64,000 nucleotides of DNA from positions 186,001-250,000 of the forward strand of contig NZ_JBHRTA010000062.1 in NCBI RefSeq assembly GCF_042646065.1, in the 5' to 3' direction. The translations under genes were made by a program, and so were the position numbers. The notes under the pieces are model-generated. The model made no database searches. It worked only from the letters and a program-made list of their open reading frames with translations, and had not been told where the DNA came from. This stretch comes from Parapedobacter deserti (GTDB taxonomy: Bacteria; Bacteroidota; Bacteroidia; Sphingobacteriales; Sphingobacteriaceae). Shown here one piece after another: positions 15,223 to 23,467 of the stretch; the first letter of the stretch is position 1; every line of letters begins with the position of its first letter.

Positions 15223-16263
15223 TTATTTCGATAGTTCTTTGGTTAATAATAGCTGCTCTAGCTCTTCGATACGGCGCTCCAACTCTGGCAGGCGGGAGTA
15301 AACTACCTGCGAGCGCATCTGCGCATTATACGGGGCCGCTGGACTGCCCGACCATTTTTTTTCTCCTTCAGCGATGGTGCGGTTAACTCCGGATTGCGCT
15401 TGTATCTGGCTGCCGTTGGCGATGCTGATGTGACCAACGACGCCTACCTGTCCGCCGATGACCACATGCTCACCGATTTTTGTGCTCCCGGAAATACCAG
15501 ATTGGGCAGCGATAACCGTATTCTTTCCGATTTCGACATTGTGCGCCACTTGGATCAGGTTGTCCAACTTCACGCCTTCGCGGATAATGGTAGAACCCAT
15601 CGTAGCACGGTCAATGACCGTATTCGCACCGATTTCCACATCATCCTCGACGACCACATTGCCGATCTGGTTGATTTTGTTGTAGGTACCATCATCCTGC
15701 GGCGCAAAACCAAAACCATCGCTACCAATGACTGCACCCGAATGGATAATGACACGCTCGCCGATTATACAGTCGAAGTAAACGGTCACACGCGGAAACA
15801 AGGTCGTATCCTTTCCTATTTTTGCATTGTCACCAACATACACATGGGGGTATATCTTGCAGTTGTCGCCGATGACCACATTCTTGTCGATATACGCAAA
15901 TCCGCCGATATATACATTCTTTCCTATAGTAGCACTGGGATGGATATACACCGGCTCTTCGATGCCGGTTTTATCCAAACGCATCCGATTGTACAGTTCC
16001 AGTAGCTGAGAGAAGGACGAATAGGCATTCTTTACTCGTATAAGGGTGCTCTTTACCGGCCTATCGAGCTTCAGGTCTTCATTGACGATGACTACCGATG
16101 CTTTCGTAGAATAAATGTATTGTTCGTATTTGGGATTAGATAAAAAAGACAGGCAACCGCTCGATGCCTCCTCGATCTTGGCTAACTGCTCCACCATCAC
16201 GTCAGGGCTGCCCTCCAGGGAACCGTTTAGAAGCGTTGCTATTTGGTGTGCCGAAAATTGCAT
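15223..16263 (-). CDS. lpxD: UDP-3-O-(3-hydroxyacyl)glucosamine N-acyltransferase LpxD
   Basis: Third enzyme of lipid A synthesis, about 346 residues, the family length. The N-terminal uridine-binding domain (MQFSAHQIATLLNGSLEG through about 100) is followed by a hexapeptide-repeat beta-helix (about 105-300) with the catalytic His region ATMGSTIIREGVKLDNLIQ and VAHNVEIGKNTVIAAQSGI. The C-terminal helix LPELERRIEELEQLLLTKEL is a short coiled coil expected in the trimer. ATG 16263 is preferred to a TTG two codons upstream. It is the first lpx gene after the HD-domain gene (60 bp gap). Confidence 0.96.
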   Translation of the reverse strand: MQFSAHQIATLLNGSLEGSPDVMVEQLAKIEEASSGCLSFLSNPKYEQYIYSTKASVVIVNEDLKLDRPVKSTLIRVKNAYSSFSQLLELYNRMRLDKTGIEEPVYIHPSATIGKNVYIGGFAYIDKNVVIGDNCKIYPHVYVGDNAKIGKDTTLFPRVTVYFDCIIGERVIIHSGAVIGSDGFGFAPQDDGTYNKINQIGNVVVEDDVEIGANTVIDRATMGSTIIREGVKLDNLIQVAHNVEIGKNTVIAAQSGISGSTKIGEHVVIGGQVGVVGHISIANGSQIQAQSGVNRTIAEGEKKWSGSPAAPYNAQMRSQVVYSRLPELERRIEELEQLLLTKELSK

Positions 16264-16323
16264 CTGCAAATGTATAAGTTATAAGCGTATTAAAAAATTT
16301 TTACTGGTTATCAGCCAATTGAG

Positions 16324-17562
16324 TCACGAAGAGGCGTTTATTAATTCTTTGGGAAAGGAAATGGCAAATTTCTGAACTTTTCTCGAAAGAGCCTCTAAGT
16401 TGGATAAATCTGAGGCCTCTGCAATATCTAATATGCTACCGTCCTTCATTAAAATCTTAATATTACTGTTGTTAAGTTCATACGCACTGTTCTCTATAGA
16501 CTGCGTCCAAACATAATAATCCACATCCGCCGCGCCGATACCGAAGTATGCCACAGCTCGGTTTTTCAGGTCCGTTATTACCGGCTCAGCCGGAAAAGCT
16601 TTATGCAGCTCGGTATGGTACAACGACCGGGCCATTAGACGCGAACATAACATCCGCAAAATGCGATCTTCATGGTACGCCCAAGTTTTTACCGCAGACA
16701 AGATATCCGTATCGTCAAGACGTGAGAAATGCACTAAATGTGACACATTTTCGGTGAAATTTTCCCGGGTGATCTTATTGCGCAAAAAATGTTCCAAGGA
16801 TGGCGAAGCGAAAAGCGATGCGCCGTTTTCATATAATACTTTCGCTCGTTGCAAAATTTTCAGCAACATCTGTTCGGCACTCAACACGGTTTTGTGCAGA
16901 TAGACCTGCCAATACATAAGTCGCCGCGCGATAAGGAATTTCTCAACAGAATAGATACCTTTCTGCTCGACAACAAGTTCATTATCTACCACGTGTAGCA
17001 TCTTAATGATGCGGTCGAAGCTGATCACACCTTCTGCCACGCCGGTAAAAAAACTGTCGCGGCTAAGGTAGTCCATCCGGTCGATATCGAGCTGACCGGA
17101 CACCAACTGGTAAAGAAACTTCTTCCGATAGCGGTTGTTGAATATGTTGATCGCCAAACTAAGCCGCCCATTGAATACCTCGTTTAGCTCATCCATCATT
17201 AGCGACGAAAGCAGCTCATGTGAAACCCCTTCAACTAAGGTGTGCTCCAAGGAATGGGAAAATGGGCCATGCCCCACATCATGCAGCAAGATCGCAGCCA
17301 ACACCGCTTCCTCTTCCTCGTCGCTGATCCCAATGCCCTTGCCCCTGAGCGTTTCGATAGCCAATGCCATCAGGTGCATAGCGCCCAACGCATGCTGAAA
17401 TCGCGTATGCAACGCCCCTGGATAAACCAGATGCGTCATGCTTACCTGCTTGATATAACGCAGCCGCTGGAAATAAGGATGCTGTATCAGGTCGAAAATG
17501 AAACCGGATGGGATGGAAATGAATCCATAAACGGGATCGTTAATTATCTTCTTTCTATTCAA
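16324..17562 (-). CDS. HD-domain hydrolase (dGTPase-like)
   Basis: HD-superfamily phosphohydrolase of 412 residues, cytoplasmic, resembling the YdhJ/SAMHD1-like dNTPase branch. It shows the opening KIINDPVYGFISIPSG, the first metal His in HTRFQHALGAMHL and the HD core ILLHDVGHGPFSHSLEHTL. The mid-region SGQLDIDRMDYLSRDSFFTG contains the second Asp. The start is a TTG at 17562 with AGAGGA about 8 bp in front; the conserved N-terminal motif lies right behind it and there is no nearby ATG. A TATCTTTG -7 element lies at 17614-17621 (minus strand). It is divergent from porX and precedes lpxD by 60 bp. The nucleotide substrate is not certain. Confidence 0.9.
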   Translation of the reverse strand: MNRKKIINDPVYGFISIPSGFIFDLIQHPYFQRLRYIKQVSMTHLVYPGALHTRFQHALGAMHLMALAIETLRGKGIGISDEEEEAVLAAILLHDVGHGPFSHSLEHTLVEGVSHELLSSLMMDELNEVFNGRLSLAINIFNNRYRKKFLYQLVSGQLDIDRMDYLSRDSFFTGVAEGVISFDRIIKMLHVVDNELVVEQKGIYSVEKFLIARRLMYWQVYLHKTVLSAEQMLLKILQRAKVLYENGASLFASPSLEHFLRNKITRENFTENVSHLVHFSRLDDTDILSAVKTWAYHEDRILRMLCSRLMARSLYHTELHKAFPAEPVITDLKNRAVAYFGIGAADVDYYVWTQSIENSAYELNNSNIKILMKDGSILDIAEASDLSNLEALSRKVQKFAISFPKELINASS

Positions 17563-17613
17563 CGTTTGTTTCCTCTACGGAAGGAACCTATCCAACAGCG
17601 CGAGTTTCCGCCG

Positions 17614-17621
17614 CAAAGATA
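17614..17621 (-). promoter_or_regulatory. Bacteroidota -7 element for the HD-lpx operon
   Basis: Minus-strand TATCTTTG, an exact TAnnTTTG match, 52 bp upstream of the TTG start at 17562. A -33 element is not obvious. Confidence 0.45.
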
Positions 17622-17726
17622 CATTACGAGCCTGTTAATTTATGTTAAAAATGTAATCCAAGGCAAACTTTTCCATAAGTTCGCGATTAATTAAATAGAA
17701 AACAATCACACCTCATAGAAATTTGA

Positions 17727-19280
17727 ATGCAAGAAACAAACATATTGTGGGCAGATGATGAAATCGATCTGCTCAAACCACACATCATGCTACTGAACGA
17801 GAAAGGATATGGAGTAAAAACTGTAACCAATGGTAACGACGCGGTAGATGCATTTAAGAAAGGATTTTACGATTTAGTGTTTCTCGATGAAAACATGCCC
17901 GGACTCACGGGACTGGAAACCCTATCAGCGTTGAAAAACCTCAACCCGGCCGTCCCCATGGTGCTGGTCACCAAAAACGAGGAAGAGCATTTGATGGAAG
18001 ATGCCATCGGTGCTAAGATCGATGACTACCTGATCAAACCCGTAAACCCGCGGCAAATCCTGCTTACCATAAAAAAGCTCACCGAAAACAAGCGCTTGAT
18101 CAGTGAAAAAACCTCAATGGCCTATCAGCAGGATTTTCGCAACCTTGGTATGATCTTGAATGACAACCTCGATCACGAACAGTGGGCTGACGTTTATAAA
18201 AAGCTGATATATTGGGAATTATCACTCGAAAAACTGGAAGACGCTGGCATGCACGAGGTGCTTACGCTGCAAAAAGCGGAAGCTAACATGCAGTTTTCAA
18301 AATTTATGGAGAAAAATTATTTGAGCTGGGTGAAAACGCCGGAAACAGGCCCCATCATGTCACACCAGTTGTTTCATAAAAAAGTTTTTCCATCGCTGCA
18401 AGACGACAGGCCTACGTTCTTTTTCCTGATAGACAACCTGCGGTATGACCAGTGGCGTGTCATCAATGATGTCATAACGAATCACTTCCGACTGGAGGAA
18501 GAAGACAGCTATTACAGCATCCTGCCCACTGCTACCCAGTATGCGCGCAATGCGATATTCAGTGGGCTGATGCCGCTCGAAATGGAAAAGCAGTATCCTG
18601 GCCTTTGGCAGAATGACGAAGACGAAGGGGGTAAAAACCTACATGAAGATAAATTCTTGGCCGAACAGATCAGGAGGCGTTACCGCAAGGAGTGCCGGCA
18701 CTCTTACACCAAAATACTCACGCTCGAGCAGGGGCGCGACGTTGCCGACAACTTGAGTAACTTGATGGGCAACGACCTCAACGTGCTAGTGTATAATTTC
18801 GTAGATATGCTCTCCCATGCGCGCACAGATATGGCGATGATCCGTGAATTGGCGAACGATGAGGCGGCCTACCGCTCGCTCACCCTTTCCTGGTTCGAAC
18901 ATTCGCCACTCTTTGATGCGCTAAAATGGCTCTCGCAAAAACCCGTGCGTGTGATAATGACTACCGACCACGGAACCATCCGGGTAAAGCACGCAAGCAA
19001 GGTGATCGGCGACCGCAATACCAACACAAACTTACGGTATAAGCAGGGCAAGAACCTTAACTATATTGCCAAAGATGTATTCCATATCAAGAACCCGCAT
19101 GATGCTATGCTCCCGAAATTACATGTGAGCTCAAGCTTCATTTTTGCGAAAGAGGACACCTATTTTGTATATCCCAATAATTACAATCAGTTTGTGAATT
19201 ATTTCAATGAAACGTTTCAGCATGGAGGAATATCATTGGAAGAAATGATCATTCCATTCGCAACTTACACGACGAAATAG
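17727..19280 (+). CDS. porX: PorX response regulator with PglZ-like domain
   Basis: Regulator of the type IX secretion system, 517 residues. Residues 1-120 are a CheY-like receiver with acidic pocket Asp10/Asp11/Glu12, phospho-acceptor Asp54 in VFLDENMPG and Lys in DDYLIKPVNP. A linker of helices follows, then from about residue 205 a PglZ/alkaline-phosphatase-like domain: FFLIDNLRYDQWRVINDVI, TATQYARNAIFSGLMPLEM, VLVYNFVDMLSHARTDMA, MTTDHGTIRVKHASKVIGD. This domain arrangement is diagnostic of PorX, which works with the kinase PorY. It is followed 23 bp later by tsaE and about 570 bp later by an ECF sigma factor. In Porphyromonas gingivalis PorX acts through an ECF factor (SigP). Confidence 0.95.
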   Translation: MQETNILWADDEIDLLKPHIMLLNEKGYGVKTVTNGNDAVDAFKKGFYDLVFLDENMPGLTGLETLSALKNLNPAVPMVLVTKNEEEHLMEDAIGAKIDDYLIKPVNPRQILLTIKKLTENKRLISEKTSMAYQQDFRNLGMILNDNLDHEQWADVYKKLIYWELSLEKLEDAGMHEVLTLQKAEANMQFSKFMEKNYLSWVKTPETGPIMSHQLFHKKVFPSLQDDRPTFFFLIDNLRYDQWRVINDVITNHFRLEEEDSYYSILPTATQYARNAIFSGLMPLEMEKQYPGLWQNDEDEGGKNLHEDKFLAEQIRRRYRKECRHSYTKILTLEQGRDVADNLSNLMGNDLNVLVYNFVDMLSHARTDMAMIRELANDEAAYRSLTLSWFEHSPLFDALKWLSQKPVRVIMTTDHGTIRVKHASKVIGDRNTNTNLRYKQGKNLNYIAKDVFHIKNPHDAMLPKLHVSSSFIFAKEDTYFVYPNNYNQFVNYFNETFQHGGISLEEMIIPFATYTTK

Positions 19281-19303
19281 CAAAAAACTGTATTTTTGCC
19301 GGT

Positions 19304-19726
19304 ATGGTTATCGATGTTTCAAGCCTTACCGAATTACCCGGCGCCGCGGCACAGATCGTGGCAGCCGGAGGTAATAGCCGTGTGTTTCTCTTCCATGGCG
19401 AAATGGGAGCAGGTAAGACGACTCTTATCAAAGCCATCTGTGATCAATTGGGTGTTACGGACACGACATCGAGCCCTACGTTCGCCATTATAAACGAATA
19501 TGGCGGCGCCGAGCGGCCAGTCTATCACTTCGACTTTTATCGCATCAAATCCGAGCAGGAAGCGCTTGACCTTGGTTATGAGGATTATTTCTATTCTGGC
19601 TGCTACTGCTTTGTTGAATGGCCTGAAAAAATAGCCGGCCTGTTGCCTCCCGATGCCGTAGCAGTAGCGCTCACCGTCTTAACCAATGGCAACCGGCGTA
19701 TTAGTATCGACCCGCCGCGGTGGTAG
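19304..19726 (+). CDS. tsaE: tRNA threonylcarbamoyladenosine synthesis ATPase TsaE
   Basis: P-loop ATPase of 140 residues that works with TsaB and TsaD in making t6A on ANN-decoding tRNAs. Walker A GEMGAGKTTLIKAICDQLG (about residues 33-51), the family motif SSPTFAIINEY and HFDFYRIKSEQEALDLGYED, then CFVEWPEKIAGLLP near the C-terminus. Full length. It begins 23 bp after porX. A TATTTTTG sequence at 19291-19298 sits so near the ATG that a transcript from it would be leaderless. The two genes are often neighbours in Bacteroidota, though their functions are unrelated. Confidence 0.95.
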   Translation: MVIDVSSLTELPGAAAQIVAAGGNSRVFLFHGEMGAGKTTLIKAICDQLGVTDTTSSPTFAIINEYGGAERPVYHFDFYRIKSEQEALDLGYEDYFYSGCYCFVEWPEKIAGLLPPDAVAVALTVLTNGNRRISIDPPRW

Positions 19727-19849
19727 CATCTTGTGTCGTCAATAACGCAACATGCTAAATTTCAATCCCAAACTTATCCACCAAAAAATTGCCTAGCCTA
19801 TGCAACCTTTTTACGGAAATGATCATCATCATTAGAAAGCACACGCAAA

Positions 19850-20413
19850 TTGGAGCCAACAGTTACAATAGATGGTTTGTACGAAGGTTGTAAGGCCGGC
19901 AGCCGCCAAGCGCAGGAGAAACTGTACCGCGCAATGGCATCCAAGATGCTGGGAGTGTGCATGCGGTATGCGCGGAGTACATTCGAGGCAGAAGATATAC
20001 TTCAAACCGGATTTATCAAAGTGTTCAGTAGCATGGAAAGTTACCGCGGTGAAGGGTCGTTCGAAGGGTGGATCAGACGAATTATCGTAAATACCGCGAT
20101 AGAGATGTATCGGAAAAACATGCGGAGCATGCAGCCGGTTGAGCTGGAGAATGCACATGAAGGCATGCAAGAAGCGTTTTCGATGGACGCCATGGAATGC
20201 GAAGACCTGTTGCGCATAATTCAGGCGCTCCCCGATGGCTATCGTATCGTCTTTAATATGTACGCGTTGGAGGGCTTTTCGCATAAGGAAATTGCCGAAG
20301 CGCTACGGATCAGCGAAGGAGCGTCCAAATCGCAGCTATCAAGGGCGAGGACGTGGCTAAAGGAAAAAATAAAACAATTGGAAGGAGGGAGATATGAACC
20401 CAATGGAAAATGA
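19850..20413 (+). CDS. ECF-type RNA polymerase sigma factor
   Basis: Extracytoplasmic-function sigma factor of 187 residues. Region 2 (about residues 25-95) contains AEDILQTGFIKVFSSMESYR and GEGSFEGWIRRIIVNTAIEM; region 4 (about 120-180) contains ALPDGYRIVFNMYALEGFSH and KEIAEALRISEGASKSQLSR. The first residues MEPTVTIDGLYEGCKAGSRQ place the start at a TTG at 19850, with no in-frame ATG before the conserved region. Upstream, GCAACCTTTTT at 19802-19812 and CATCATTAG near 19827 look like a possible autoregulated ECF promoter (tentative). Its end overlaps the next gene by 20 bp, so the membrane partner is translated with it. Confidence 0.92.
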   Translation: MEPTVTIDGLYEGCKAGSRQAQEKLYRAMASKMLGVCMRYARSTFEAEDILQTGFIKVFSSMESYRGEGSFEGWIRRIIVNTAIEMYRKNMRSMQPVELENAHEGMQEAFSMDAMECEDLLRIIQALPDGYRIVFNMYALEGFSHKEIAEALRISEGASKSQLSRARTWLKEKIKQLEGGRYEPNGK

Positions 20414-21215
20414 AGCGTTTGACAGGGAGCTGCAAAAGAAGTTTAATGATTTCAAACCAGAGATATCCGCTGGCCTGTGGGATAAAATCGCAACGCAATT
20501 GGATGCTCGCGACAAGCGCAACCTGGCGCCGATGAAGGGAGGCCGCCGGTTTCCGGCATGGTGGACGACAGTTGCGGCCTCAATACTGATCGTGTGCGGC
20601 ATCACCTACTGGTATAACCGGCCCGTGAAGGTGACCTACCTACATGGCCGCGCAGCCGTTGAGGGGGAGTCTACTGCACCTTCGCCAGTAGATCTGCCCA
20701 TACAAGACGCTGCACCGGCCGCCGAACCACTGGATATCGAACGGTTGAAACGGGTATTTGCAAAAAAGGACCGGAAAACGGACGGCAATGCACCCCTCCG
20801 ACCCACCACAGCTGAAACGGCCGAACAATCCATCGAAGTGAAGACCTCCGGACTTTTAGCTGCCAACAACGAGCCCGCCCCGCCAGTTAAGCTCGTTAAA
20901 ACAGCGGAAGCTGAAGCTGCAAGGTTACCAGAACAGCAGGTCCTACCTGAGAAACTGCCCCTATTGGAAGAGACGCTAGTCAATGTACCCGATATACAGC
21001 CATTGGTAGCCGTGGAAGGTGAAGAAGAAACGATGCTGGCATCGGCGACGCAAATCAAGCAACCTTTTGGAGTAAGCATTATCCTGAACTACGTGGTAGG
21101 GGCCGTTGATCAGCGCGAGGAAAAACTGATCACGTTCTCTAACGATGACGAGGGGTCGCTCAAGCTGGACTTTAACTTTAACATCGCCAAAACCAAGAAA
21201 AGGAAAGTGAAATAA
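20394..21215 (+). CDS. One-TM partner protein of the ECF sigma factor
   Basis: Membrane protein of 273 residues, the Bacteroidota kind found directly after ECF sigma genes and presumed to act as an anti-sigma or regulator. The cytoplasmic N-terminus FDRELQKKFNDFKPEISAGL, WDKIATQLD is the usual recognition segment. One TM helix lies at about 46-65 (WWTTVAASILIVCGITYW), then a Pro/Ala/Glu-rich periplasmic linker and a C-terminal region with FGVSIILNYVVGAVD. It overlaps the sigma gene by 20 bp and has a strong GGAGGGAG ribosome-binding site before the ATG at 20394. The beta-barrel gene follows 27 bp later. The anti-sigma function is inference from position. Confidence 0.7.
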   Translation: MNPMENEAFDRELQKKFNDFKPEISAGLWDKIATQLDARDKRNLAPMKGGRRFPAWWTTVAASILIVCGITYWYNRPVKVTYLHGRAAVEGESTAPSPVDLPIQDAAPAAEPLDIERLKRVFAKKDRKTDGNAPLRPTTAETAEQSIEVKTSGLLAANNEPAPPVKLVKTAEAEAARLPEQQVLPEKLPLLEETLVNVPDIQPLVAVEGEEETMLASATQIKQPFGVSIILNYVVGAVDQREEKLITFSNDDEGSLKLDFNFNIAKTKKRKVK

Positions 21216-21242
21216 CAAGTAAAACCTTAATACACGACAGAT

Positions 21243-22151
21243 ATGAACTACATTAGCCTTTCAATTTTATTTTGTGCCGTTCTATGCGCTACGGCAGCCG
21301 CGCAAGAAAAAAAGAGACCTGACAGCCTTAGTAGAACCGGCGTTGCCGCGATAGATACCGTCATCATGGAAGACGTTGATACCGGCGAAAAACGCAAGGT
21401 GCGCATCATCATTCCGGGAAAAGACGAGGGTATGATCACCCTTGAAAAAACCGAGAAAAACTACGAATACGAATCCAAGGACAAAAACAAGGAGCATGAT
21501 AAAAAGGTTACGATAGACCGTACCAAAAAAGCTCACCCGATTTATGGCATCACCTTGTCACGCATCGACCTAGGCTTGGTCAAGCTAATCGACGACGGAA
21601 GTTTCTCGCTGTCTGACGACAATGAGATTTTCAATTACCGGCGAGGGAAAACCGTCAATTTCGGGTTCGACGTACTGCAAGCAGGCTACCGCTTCAATGA
21701 TCAGTTCCGAATATTTTTATCTGGTGGATTCGATTGGACCTACATTCGGTTACATGGCAATTCCATTTTTGATCCGAACACCACGCCGTTGACCGTAACG
21801 GACAACGAGACGGATATATCGAAAAACCGGATCACTTCGACTTATCTGAGACTACCGCTTACGTTTGAGTTCAGGAGCAAAAGCTACACGGGCATGGGGC
21901 GCATGCGGTTTGCTTTCGGCCCCGAGGCCGGATTTCTACTGAAAGGCACCCAACGGTACCGCACGGCCGATGGTAAGATTAAACAAAAGGGAGACTATGC
22001 GTTCAATCAATTCCGCTATGGTGCGTTTGCCCGGTTTGGTGTAGGCGCATTTGGTATCTATGCCAAATACTATTTCAATGATATCTTTGAAAATAGCCCC
22101 CAACATGCAGGGCTGCAAAATTTTACGTTCGGACTGATGCTTGGCTTCTGA
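21243..22151 (+). CDS. Outer-membrane beta-barrel protein of the ECF operon
   Basis: Exported protein of 302 residues. Signal peptide MNYISLSILFCAVLCATAAA followed by Gln. The mature N-terminal part is a charged region (EKNYEYESKDKNKEHDKKVT), then alternating strands such as VNFGFDVLQAGYRFNDQFRI and STYLRLPLTFEFRSK. The C-terminus is FGLMLGF with a terminal Phe, as in outer-membrane barrels of the PorT/OMP_b-brl type. It lies third in the sigma-partner-barrel operon and is followed by a hairpin with a T-run (22181-22212). Its role is probably envelope-related and linked to the ECF response; the ligand is unknown. Confidence 0.75.
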   Translation: MNYISLSILFCAVLCATAAAQEKKRPDSLSRTGVAAIDTVIMEDVDTGEKRKVRIIIPGKDEGMITLEKTEKNYEYESKDKNKEHDKKVTIDRTKKAHPIYGITLSRIDLGLVKLIDDGSFSLSDDNEIFNYRRGKTVNFGFDVLQAGYRFNDQFRIFLSGGFDWTYIRLHGNSIFDPNTTPLTVTDNETDISKNRITSTYLRLPLTFEFRSKSYTGMGRMRFAFGPEAGFLLKGTQRYRTADGKIKQKGDYAFNQFRYGAFARFGVGAFGIYAKYYFNDIFENSPQHAGLQNFTFGLMLGF

Positions 22152-22171
22152 GCCGTATCCAATTATTTTTA

Positions 22172-22212
22172 TAATTTTGTGCCGTCCCGATCGGTATCAG
22201 GGCGGCTTTTTT
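22172..22212 (+). terminator. Hairpin with T-run between barrel gene and ABC gene
   Basis: A 7-bp stem GCCGTCC / GGGCGGC (22181-22187 and 22200-22206, one G-U pair) is followed by six T (22207-22212), like an intrinsic terminator for the ECF operon. The ATG of the next gene follows at once at 22213. A TAATTTTG -7-like sequence at 22172-22179 directly precedes the stem. It may act as terminator, promoter or 5' leader structure; sequence alone cannot decide. Confidence 0.55.
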
Positions 22213-23268
22213 ATGGCAGTAACCCCCACAGCTCCTCCGTCTTGCTCGGTGCCCAATGATGTGCAGCGCGTAGGCCTGCCATTGATTCACGGCGAAAAGC
22301 TGAGCCGCTTTTTCCAGGGCAAGGAACAGATTACGGCCGTCCGTGGACTGAATTTCGGCATTAATGAGGGCGAGGTTACCGCTATCGTCGGCGAAAGCGG
22401 AAGCGGCAAAAGCACCCTGTTGAAGCTGATCTACGGCTTGCTGGAACCCGATGAAGGTGAAGTACGGTACCGTGGCTGGCGTATACCGAATCCACGGGAA
22501 AAACTTATCCCAGGCCACGACGCCATGCGCATGGTATCGCAGGGTTTCGATGATTTAAACACCTACGCCAATGTCTGGGACAACGTAGCTTCACAATTGC
22601 CCAACACTGATTTGGACGCCAAGGTGGGTAAAACCGAAGCGGTCCTCCAGCGCTTGCGGTTAGCGCACCTTACCACGCAGCGCATAGCCGATTTAAGCGG
22701 CGGCGAAAAGCAGCGTGTCGCCATTGCACGGGCTTTGGTCAATGAACCCGAAGTGCTGCTGATGGACGAACCCTTCAACCAGGTGGATGCCTCGTTCAGG
22801 GAGACCCTACAGCAAGATATTAACGCCATCGTACACGAAACTGGCATCACCGTGGTGTTAGTATCACACGACCCTGCGGAAGTCCTGTCCATGGCTCAGC
22901 AGCTATTAATTATGAAAGAAGGTCTATTGCTGGCAAGCGGCACCCCAACTTCGTTGTATCAAGAACCTCCCGATACCTATGTGGCCCGCTTGCTGGCGCG
23001 GAGCAACACCCTTACCCCGGAAGAAGCCAACGAGCTGGGCATACAGGCTGATACGGCTATCACCATCCACCCCGAATGGTTTGTCTTATCTAACGATCAG
23101 CCGAATGATGGATTTGAGGTGCTGGATGCGCTGTTCAAAGGCTTTTATGAAGAGCTTATAGTGCAGAGAGGCGCACTGCGCTTGCATGTTTTTAATCTAA
23201 AGCCAGGCCAATATCCGGCAGGTAGCAGCGTGGGACTGGAAGTTACCCGGTTTCATCGCTACCGATAG
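22213..23268 (+). CDS. Orphan ABC transporter ATPase
   Basis: ABC ATPase of 351 residues, resembling importer ATPases of the MetN/PotA type. Walker A GESGSGKST (about 62-70), Q-loop region RMVSQGFDDLNTYANVWDN, signature LSGGEKQRVAIARALVNEP, Walker B VLLMDEP, H-loop VSHDPAEV. About 100 C-terminal residues (TIHPEWFVLSNDQPNDGFEV onward) form a TOBE-like regulatory domain. No permease or binding protein lies nearby, so the partner is unknown. ATG 22213 immediately follows a hairpin with a T-run, which is unusual; a GTG at 22261 is an alternative start. It stands alone between the ECF operon and the peptidase gene. Confidence 0.85.
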   Translation: MAVTPTAPPSCSVPNDVQRVGLPLIHGEKLSRFFQGKEQITAVRGLNFGINEGEVTAIVGESGSGKSTLLKLIYGLLEPDEGEVRYRGWRIPNPREKLIPGHDAMRMVSQGFDDLNTYANVWDNVASQLPNTDLDAKVGKTEAVLQRLRLAHLTTQRIADLSGGEKQRVAIARALVNEPEVLLMDEPFNQVDASFRETLQQDINAIVHETGITVVLVSHDPAEVLSMAQQLLIMKEGLLLASGTPTSLYQEPPDTYVARLLARSNTLTPEEANELGIQADTAITIHPEWFVLSNDQPNDGFEVLDALFKGFYEELIVQRGALRLHVFNLKPGQYPAGSSVGLEVTRFHRYR

Positions 23269-23438
23269 CCGCTATTCCAGCGGCTTACGAACAGCGGAAC
23301 TCAAGATTGTCCTTGTCCCGGATTTCATTTCTTTACGAAGGGCAATGCGGCAAGGCAGGGGCGGGCAGCAGGTGGGCGCTGGCGAATACCGGTAAATTTT
23401 AAGTTAAAATGCGGTGTAACTCATGGCATCGGTTAACG

Positions 23439-23446
23439 TATTTTTG
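23439..23446 (+). promoter_or_regulatory. Bacteroidota -7 element for the S9 peptidase
   Basis: TATTTTTG, an exact TAnnTTTG match, 21 bp before the ATG at 23468. It lies downstream of the in-frame ATG at 23423 and so supports the shorter start. No convincing -33 element. Confidence 0.4.
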
Positions 23447-23467
23447 CTAGTTCTAATGATTACCATC

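Noticed and set aside
15394..16005. 203-codon plus-strand frame opposite lpxD.
   Set aside because: Its repetitive Asp/Ala-rich sequence is the mirror of hexapeptide repeat codons in lpxD.
15223..16269. TTG start for lpxD at 16269.
   Set aside because: An ATG two codons later gives the usual N-terminus, and the TTG has no extra support.
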